From contig NZ_JAFBDQ010000003.1 in the NCBI RefSeq assembly GCF_016908315.1, positions 124,001 through 188,000 of the forward strand: a stretch of 64,000 nucleotides of DNA, read 5' to 3'. The notes beneath the pieces are model-generated. The model saw only the letters and a list, made by a program, of their open reading frames with translations, was not told where the DNA came from and did not search any database. The stretch comes from Halanaerobacter jeridensis (GTDB lineage Bacteria > Bacillota > Halanaerobiia > Halobacteroidales > Halobacteroidaceae). This document shows positions 58,414 through 64,000 of this stretch, piece after piece (the stretch's first letter is position 1; each line of letters opens with the position of its first letter). Position numbers and translations under genes: made by a program.

Positions 58414-59919
58414 TCATTGTTCTAGAGCACAAAACTCTTTAGCACAAGTTTGATCTTTGCCATGGTCTTTAGCCTGATATAAAGCATCATCCGAATCATT
58501 AATTAATTTCTTTTGTGATTTACCTTCATGATAAGATGAAGCTCCAATACTCACAGTAATCTTAATCTCTAATCCTTCATATTTAATAACCATATTTCTA
58601 ATAGCTTTATTAAGTCGTTTTCCCATTTCTACTGCCCCATTGAGATCGGTTTCAGGTAAAATTACTGCAAATTCTTCTCCTCCATAACGAGCTACTATAT
58701 CAGATTCTCTAGCTTCTTTTTTCAATAACCGAGCTAACTCTTTTAATACTTCATCACCAACTTGGTGCCCATAAGTATCATTAAAATCTTTAAAATTATC
58801 TATATCCATCATCAATAAAGACAAATCACGTTCATAACGTTTTGCCTTCTCAATTTCTTTAGCCAATATTTCTTGGAAATGGCTGTGATTATATAACTTA
58901 GTCAGACCATCTTTAGTAGCTAATTCCTCCATTTGATTATACATCCTTGCATTTTCAATAGCAATCGCAATTTGGTTAGCTAGAGTAGTTACAAATCTGG
59001 TATCAGCTTCTGTAAAATTACGTTTGAATCCAACTTGCCCAGCCGCAACAGCACCAATTACTTCACCGCGAATAATCAATGGAATTATCATCCCTGACTT
59101 CATATTAAATGTATCCAATTCATTATGTTCATCAGGAATCTCATCTTCAATAGCCGCCTCTTTATTTTCTATTACTCGCCAACATAATTCTTGAGTCTTA
59201 GCAATTAATTTTTCTTCCGCTTCACCTCCAGGTACACCAGTAGAAGCTACTAAATTCAAATTTTCTTTACTTTCATCTAGTAAAAACAACCCCGACATAG
59301 AAACTCCCATTGTCCCCATGATCACATCTACAGTTAAGTTAAAAACTTCTTCCAAATTTAAAGTTGAATTAATAGTACTACTAGTTCGCTGCAAAATAGA
59401 AAGCCCTGCTACATTACGTTCCATTTTTTGAAATATTTTTGCTTTTTTTATCACAAGTGGGGCTTGAGTAGTAATTGTCTCTACAGGTAAAAAGTCTTCT
59501 TGAGAAAAATAATTTACATCACTATGTAAAAAGAGTAATAGACCTTCTAATTCATCATCAACAAAAATAGGGGCTGCTAATAAAGATTTAAAACCTTCTG
59601 CAATAAATAAATCTTGGCTATACTTATTTTTGGTTTTAGCTTGTTGCAAATTATCAACTATTAAGATTTCAGATTTAGCTTTTTTTAAAATACTATTAGA
59701 TAAACTATAATGCAGTTTGAAATATTCATTGTTCAAACCACAAATAGCCTTAACTTCAAGTTGACCATTATCAGTCAAAAATAATGCTCCATAATCGATC
59801 CCCAATTCTTGACATCCGATATCTACTAAAGTTTGATAAGTGTCGTCTAAACTAAATTGAGAAATCGTTTTTTCATTTATTTCACTTAATACCTGTAAAT
59901 TATCGTATTCTTCCCCCAT
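58414..59919 (-). CDS. GAF-GAF-GGDEF diguanylate cyclase
   Basis: 501 residues, soluble: GAF (~18-155), GAF (~175-320) and GGDEF (~335-495). The active loop VARYGGEEFAVIL is preceded by RESD, the inhibitory c-di-GMP site. It is closely related to the C-terminal two-thirds of the next gene (shared EVFxLxxDVIxGTMGVxxxGLFLL and YNxMEELAxxDGLTKLYNHS), so the pair arose by duplication, one copy gaining or losing the FIST part. The ligands of the GAF domains are unknown. Confidence 0.93.
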   Translation of the reverse strand: MGEEYDNLQVLSEINEKTISQFSLDDTYQTLVDIGCQELGIDYGALFLTDNGQLEVKAICGLNNEYFKLHYSLSNSILKKAKSEILIVDNLQQAKTKNKYSQDLFIAEGFKSLLAAPIFVDDELEGLLLFLHSDVNYFSQEDFLPVETITTQAPLVIKKAKIFQKMERNVAGLSILQRTSSTINSTLNLEEVFNLTVDVIMGTMGVSMSGLFLLDESKENLNLVASTGVPGGEAEEKLIAKTQELCWRVIENKEAAIEDEIPDEHNELDTFNMKSGMIIPLIIRGEVIGAVAAGQVGFKRNFTEADTRFVTTLANQIAIAIENARMYNQMEELATKDGLTKLYNHSHFQEILAKEIEKAKRYERDLSLLMMDIDNFKDFNDTYGHQVGDEVLKELARLLKKEARESDIVARYGGEEFAVILPETDLNGAVEMGKRLNKAIRNMVIKYEGLEIKITVSIGASSYHEGKSQKKLINDSDDALYQAKDHGKDQTCAKEFCALEQ

Positions 59920-60047
59920 ATTTTCATTCCCTTTTCTGTTTAGATTTTAGTCACCCTAAATAACTTTATTTTCTTTTATTCTTATGTAAATTATTCTATA
60001 CAATTCTAATTATACCTTCATAATTTGAATTTTTTTATGGAATCTAA

Positions 60048-60590
60048 TTATAGAAAATATTTTTGCGCATACATAATTCCTAATATCGTCAAAGAATGAG
60101 TAATTTCGCCACTAGAAATCAAATCATCTATCTCTGCCCAAGGTACTAAAACCACTTCTATATCTTCTGAATTATCTAATTCTTGTTCTCGAAACTTCTC
60201 TACTTCTGTCGCTAAATAAAAGTGACAATAATTATTCTGGATAGCTGGATTAACTGCAACATTTCCTAATGAAATTAGTTCTTTTCCTTTATATCCAGTT
60301 TCCTCTAATAATTCTCTTTCAGCAGCTAACTTAGGCGCTCCTTCTCCATCATCTAAAGTTCCCCCTGGTAATTCTAAGGTCACTTCTTCAGTACCAAAAC
60401 GATACTGCTTAACTAATACAAGTTGATTATCAGAAGTAATAGGCACAATATTAACCCAATCTAAAAACTCCATTTTAAAGAAGTTATGTTCAACATCTTT
60501 TTCAGAATGATAACATTCCTGTTCACTAAAACGAACAATCCCTTCATCATATAAAATCTTTTCTTTAATAATATCCCATTGATTTTTCAT
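60048..60590 (-). CDS. Nudix hydrolase (ADP-ribose pyrophosphatase type)
   Basis: About 180 residues with the complete Nudix box near residues 76-100: GGTLDDGEGAPKLAAERELL followed by EETGYKG. The preceding QYRFGTEEVTLELPGG and the length are those of ADP-ribose/ADP-sugar pyrophosphatases, although the substrate is not certain. The ATG with GGGGATCTTA upstream is chosen over a longer frame. Confidence 0.9.
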   Translation of the reverse strand: MKNQWDIIKEKILYDEGIVRFSEQECYHSEKDVEHNFFKMEFLDWVNIVPITSDNQLVLVKQYRFGTEEVTLELPGGTLDDGEGAPKLAAERELLEETGYKGKELISLGNVAVNPAIQNNYCHFYLATEVEKFREQELDNSEDIEVVLVPWAEIDDLISSGEITHSLTILGIMYAQKYFL

Positions 60591-60700
60591 TAAGATCCCC
60601 TCCCCTAACACTTTAAATATAAGCGAAAATCCTCTTAAATACTAATTAACTAATAAACCAAAGAAATTTTATAATCTTTTATAGATCAAATCATAATAAT

Positions 60701-61021
60701 TTACTTAACATCATATTCATCATCTTTAAATTCATAATCTACATCATTATTCTCTTCATCTCCAGTCTTTTCCTTTTTTTCAGAAGTATACTTCTGTTCT
60801 TTTATTTTATTTAAGATATAACTCCAAATCACTACTGCCACTAATGTATCATCTAACCAACCAATCACTGGAAAAAAATCAAAATCAAAAGGAAAAACTA
60901 TATATAACAAAGGAAATATAGCCAGTCCTTTATTAAATAGAGATACTTGAGGGTCCTTAAGATATTGATAGGCTAATTTAATATTCTTCATTATACTCCG
61001 TAATTTTTGTAATTTATTCAT
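60701..61021 (-). CDS. YkvA-like DUF1232 membrane protein
   Basis: 106 residues. The DUF1232 core is AIFPLLYIVFPFDFDFFPVIGWLDDTLVAVVIWSYIL, with two membrane segments around the PxDxxPxxGxxDD pattern; the C-terminus is charged and acidic. The function of the family is unknown. GGGGAG sits 7 nt before the chosen ATG. It is divergent from rqcH. Confidence 0.85.
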   Translation of the reverse strand: MNKLQKLRSIMKNIKLAYQYLKDPQVSLFNKGLAIFPLLYIVFPFDFDFFPVIGWLDDTLVAVVIWSYILNKIKEQKYTSEKKEKTGDEENNDVDYEFKDDEYDVK

Positions 61022-61142
61022 TATCAATCTCCCCTCATCGGCTAATTTTTTACCTTTTCACCTTTTAAATCAACTTACAGTTGGAAATATGCTTACTAAA
61101 ATGTTAACATATAAATAAAATGAATAAAAGGAGTGTTAACAA

Positions 61143-62903
61143 ATGGCATTAGATGGTACTACTTTAGCTGCAATCAAAACTGAATTTGAAGATAAATTAG
61201 TTGGTGGCCGAATAGATAAAATTTATCAACCCCAAGATAACTTATTAACTATAAAAATTCGACAGCCAGGTAAAGATTTAAAGTTATTAGTCTCAGCTAA
61301 CTCGCAAAATCCTAGAATTCATCTAACAGATCAAGACTTTAGTAATCCGTTGAAACCACCTACATTTTGTATGCTATTGCGAAAACATTTAGAAAGCGGC
61401 CGAATTAGAGAAATTAGACAACCTAAGTTTGAACGTATTTTAGAAATTGTAATCCAGTATAAAAATAGCACTGGGGAATTAGAAAATAAAATTTTAACTA
61501 TAGAATTAATGGGCCGCCATAGTAATATTATCTTAACTAAAGAAAACAAACAAGTTTTAGATAGTATTAAACGAGTTACAGGTAAAATGAGCCGTCATCG
61601 AGAGATATTACCAGGAAAGCAATATAAACGTCCTCCTGAACAAGGTAAGAAAAACCCTCTAACTACTGAAAAAGATGAATTTATTACAGAATTAAAAGAA
61701 TCTATGAATCAGCCATTATATCGAGCGATTATGAATAACTATCGTGGTATCAGTCCCCTAATTGCAAAAGAGATAGCAGTTAGAGCTAATTATGATGGGA
61801 CAAAAGAATTAACATCTATCAAACAGATTAAAAATTTGTGGTCCCCTTTTGCAGAATTAGTTACAGCAATAAAAAATAATGACTTTAATCCCACACTAAT
61901 TTATAATGATAACCACAAAGATTTGACAGCGTATGCAGCTTTTGATTTACAACAATTTAATTCTCCTAAAGAAAAATTCAAAACAATAAATCAGCTACTC
62001 AATTATTATTATACGACAAGAATAAAACAAAAGAAAATTAATAAATTAACAGAACAAATTGAAAGTGTAATTGCTAATAATAAGGAAAATGCTTATAAAA
62101 AGTATAATAAAGTTAAAGGACAATTAAAAGGAGCTCGCAACGCAGAAAAGTATAAACTAAAAGGTGAATTAATTACAGCTAATATTTATCAATTAGAAAA
62201 GGGACAGAAAAAAGTTACTCTCAATAACTATTATGAAGATAATGAAGAAGTAACTATAGAACTCGATGAAGATTTAAGCCCTTCTGAAAATGCTCAACGC
62301 TATTTCGAAAAATATGAAAAAGCAAAAACGAGTGTCAAATATTTAAAAAATGAAGTCACCAAGGCTAAAAATGAAATAAAGTATCTAAATCAATTAGAAA
62401 ATAATTTAAATAATGCTGAATCAATAGCAGAATTAGAAGAACTTAAAAAAGAGTTAGTTGAACAAAATTATATTAAAGAACAAAAATCTAATCAAAACAA
62501 TAACCAAGATAAAAAATTACCACCACTTAAATTTAAATCTAGTGATGATTATGATATTTTAGTAGGGCGCAATAATCGTCAAAATGATAAATTAACTAAA
62601 AAAATTGCTAATAACCAAGATCTCTGGTTTCATGTCAAGGACTTAGCAGGCTCTCATACAGTAGTCAGAAATCATACTGGAAAAGAAATTCCTGAAGATA
62701 CGATCTTAGAAGCAGCCCAAATTGCAGCTTATTATAGTAAAGGTCGACAATCAAGCAAAGTTCCTGTTGACTATACTTTAGTCAAACATGTTAACAAACC
62801 TAAAGGAGCTAAACCAGGTATGGTTTATTATGAACAACAAACTACTTTATATGTAGACCCTGATGAAGAGCTAGTCCAAAGTTTAAAAATTAAAGATAGC
62901 TAA
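61143..62903 (+). CDS. rqcH: RqcH (NFACT protein of ribosome-associated quality control)
   Basis: 586 residues: NFACT-N (MALDGTTLAAIKTEFEDKL, GGRIDKIYQPQDNLLTIKIR), a helix-hairpin-helix region, a long central coiled coil (~285-430) and the C-terminal NFACT-R domain (DDYDILVGRNNRQNDKLTKK, DLWFHVKDLAGSHTVVRN). RqcH binds stalled large ribosomal subunits and adds alanine tails that mark the chain for degradation. Older annotation as fibronectin-binding protein FbpA is a side name. AAAGGAG precedes the ATG. Confidence 0.96.
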   Translation: MALDGTTLAAIKTEFEDKLVGGRIDKIYQPQDNLLTIKIRQPGKDLKLLVSANSQNPRIHLTDQDFSNPLKPPTFCMLLRKHLESGRIREIRQPKFERILEIVIQYKNSTGELENKILTIELMGRHSNIILTKENKQVLDSIKRVTGKMSRHREILPGKQYKRPPEQGKKNPLTTEKDEFITELKESMNQPLYRAIMNNYRGISPLIAKEIAVRANYDGTKELTSIKQIKNLWSPFAELVTAIKNNDFNPTLIYNDNHKDLTAYAAFDLQQFNSPKEKFKTINQLLNYYYTTRIKQKKINKLTEQIESVIANNKENAYKKYNKVKGQLKGARNAEKYKLKGELITANIYQLEKGQKKVTLNNYYEDNEEVTIELDEDLSPSENAQRYFEKYEKAKTSVKYLKNEVTKAKNEIKYLNQLENNLNNAESIAELEELKKELVEQNYIKEQKSNQNNNQDKKLPPLKFKSSDDYDILVGRNNRQNDKLTKKIANNQDLWFHVKDLAGSHTVVRNHTGKEIPEDTILEAAQIAAYYSKGRQSSKVPVDYTLVKHVNKPKGAKPGMVYYEQQTTLYVDPDEELVQSLKIKDS

Positions 62904-62943
62904 CCTGAAATAAGTTCAGCAGCAACTTTTATACCTTAATTAT

Positions 62944-62975
62944 AAATAGGTGGCTAATTAGCCACCTATTTACTC
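62944..62975. terminator. Bidirectional terminator between rqcH and the GNAT gene
   Basis: A perfect 28-nt palindrome (AAATAGGTGGCTAA and its complement), flanked by A/T-rich tails on both sides. Confidence 0.75.
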
Positions 62976-62991
62976 TCTTTAATTATGTAAT

Positions 62992-63870
62992 TTAAAAGTC
63001 CATTTTCATTTCTAAGCGCTGTTCTTCTTTCTTTATTTCCCATAATTGATCTAATCTTATCTCCGAGGAAATCTCAACCGGTAAGTTTATTTTTAAATTA
63101 TTAATCCCCTTTTCAAAGGCTAAATTAGAGGCATAAATCAATAAATCCTTAATTAAATCTGCTTCTTTTTCTTCCTCTTTTGGCAAATAAATATAAATTC
63201 CATTCCCATCTACTAATACTATCGCTGTCACATTATTTCTTTTAACCCGATGAACATAAGGTCCTTGATAATCTAAAAAATTATTTTTTGCTGTTTTAAA
63301 CGCCTTTTGCCAAATATAATCTTCCGCCCAAGGACAACCAACTACTATTTCAAATCCTTTTGGCTGCTGTTTGAAATCTAATTCTTCTATTTTTTCTATT
63401 TCTACTGTTTTCTTTTCTAAAACATCGATTGTCAATTCTGGATTTTCTTTAATTTCCTTTAGTCCTACTTTTTTATATAATCCTTTAGACTTATCAGGAT
63501 TAGGCCAAGTGACATAACTTTCATAGCCTAGGTTTTTCATCATAATAGCAGAAAATCTAACTAACTCAATCCCAAATTTTCTACGTCGATATTCATCATG
63601 AATTTCTAGCCGAATTAAATAAACTGGGTCTGCCTTATCAGGTGGTAAAATTAGTTCAATGTGCCCAATTACTTCATCATCTAAAATTGCCACAAATACT
63701 TTACCATTAGCTTTTTCAACTAAATCATATCTGAATTTACTCGTTTCCTTTTCTTTCCACCATGATTTAGGAGTTGAGTCTTGATACATATCATAAATTT
63801 TAATAGCATCCGCTGACGTAGCCTCGCGTAATAAAACCCGTCCTTCATTCGAATAAACAAATTGCTCCAT
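62992..63870 (-). CDS. GNAT-family N-acetyltransferase
   Basis: 292 residues. Residues ~10-150 form a GNAT domain: VLLREATSADAIKIYDMYQ, VFVAILDDEVIGHIELILPP, then the CoA-binding EIHDEYRRRKFGIELVRFSA (RxxGxG/A variant RRRKFG) and NLGYESYVTWPNPDKSKGLYKKVGLKE. About 140 further C-terminal residues of unknown fold follow (FEIVVGCPWAEDYIW, PYVHRVKRNNVTAIVLVDG). The substrate cannot be inferred. GAGGTGATGGT precedes the ATG. Confidence 0.82.
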   Translation of the reverse strand: MEQFVYSNEGRVLLREATSADAIKIYDMYQDSTPKSWWKEKETSKFRYDLVEKANGKVFVAILDDEVIGHIELILPPDKADPVYLIRLEIHDEYRRRKFGIELVRFSAIMMKNLGYESYVTWPNPDKSKGLYKKVGLKEIKENPELTIDVLEKKTVEIEKIEELDFKQQPKGFEIVVGCPWAEDYIWQKAFKTAKNNFLDYQGPYVHRVKRNNVTAIVLVDGNGIYIYLPKEEEKEADLIKDLLIYASNLAFEKGINNLKINLPVEISSEIRLDQLWEIKKEEQRLEMKMDF

Positions 63871-64000
63871 ACCATCACCTCTTACTAATTAAATTAACAA
63901 ATAGATCACGTCTATTTAAATATAAATACTTCGAGCTTTTTTAAGCCGCTTAATTTCTTAATTCTATACAAACTCAATTTATCCTTCATTTATTATAAAA

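Noticed and set aside
1-64000. tRNA, rRNA, CRISPR arrays, insertion sequences, prophage
   Set aside because: None could be recognised; the two inverted-repeat elements have no transposase and are not direct-repeat arrays.

Overview
The window looks like chromosomal DNA from an anaerobic, low-GC, endospore-forming Firmicute that has an outer membrane, most likely a member of the Halanaerobiales (Halobacteroidaceae type: Orenia, Halobacteroides, Sporohalobacter, Acetohalobium). The support is AT-rich DNA with strong AGGAGG ribosome sites; strict-anaerobe stress genes (class I Hcp, two superoxide reductases, rubrerythrin); an alpha/beta-type spore protein; and a beta-barrel protein ending in phenylalanine beside a LolA/LolCDE-like set. 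The taxon is an inference. No rRNA, tRNA, CRISPR array, transposase or prophage was seen.

Layout. 1-5.1 kb: promoter of an off-window gene, a 27-aa YjcZ-like spore peptide, a chemoreceptor-hemerythrin fusion, a decayed phospholipase D gene, and hcp with a long structured leader. 5.1-13.2 kb: a TetM/EF-G-like GTPase, then two divergent operons (polyprenyl synthase-ApbE, and NDH-2-MenA-repeat lipoprotein) that together resemble the core of the flavin-based extracellular electron transfer locus of Listeria. 13.2-20.1 kb: a Spy-like/SHOCT envelope pair behind a G-tract operator, a lipoprotein, a soluble chemoreceptor, a NifU/AhpD-like pair, a Crp-family regulator and a decayed glycerol dehydrogenase. 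20.2-22.9 kb: an inverted-repeat element, a PPC-domain protein, the encapsulin/encapsulated-ferritin operon and a 2H phosphoesterase.

22.9-41.8 kb is one long minus-strand chemosensory cluster: CheD, CheY, CheA, CheW, CheR, CheB and three chemoreceptors, interleaved with a partner-switching module of two STAS proteins and two PP2C phosphatases that each carry their own anti-sigma-type kinase domain. No flagellar genes accompany it, so its output may be gene regulation rather than swimming. 41.9-48 kb: superoxide reductases, rubrerythrin, a ferritin-like protein, BioY behind a BirA operator, YlbF, a spore protein and MalQ. 48.3-53.5 kb: the envelope export cluster (beta-barrel, LolA-like protein, two FtsX-type permeases, ATPase). 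53.6-64 kb: a ferritin-like protein, a GGDEF remnant, an archaeal-type Pus10, two GAF-GGDEF cyclases, Nudix, YkvA, RqcH and GNAT genes.

Common threads. A Crp-like palindrome, TATGA-N6-TCACA, occurs four times, always in a promoter region and in each case 32 bp (centre to centre) from a plausible -10 element on the minus strand; hcp is one target. The in-window Crp protein has a recognition helix (RETISR) suited to TGTGA/TCACA half-sites. Fur/PerR-like dyads mark the NDH-2, rubrerythrin and NifU/AhpD-like promoters. Three genes are clearly decayed (phospholipase D, glycerol dehydrogenase, a GGDEF protein). Functions come from motif recognition by eye, without database searches.
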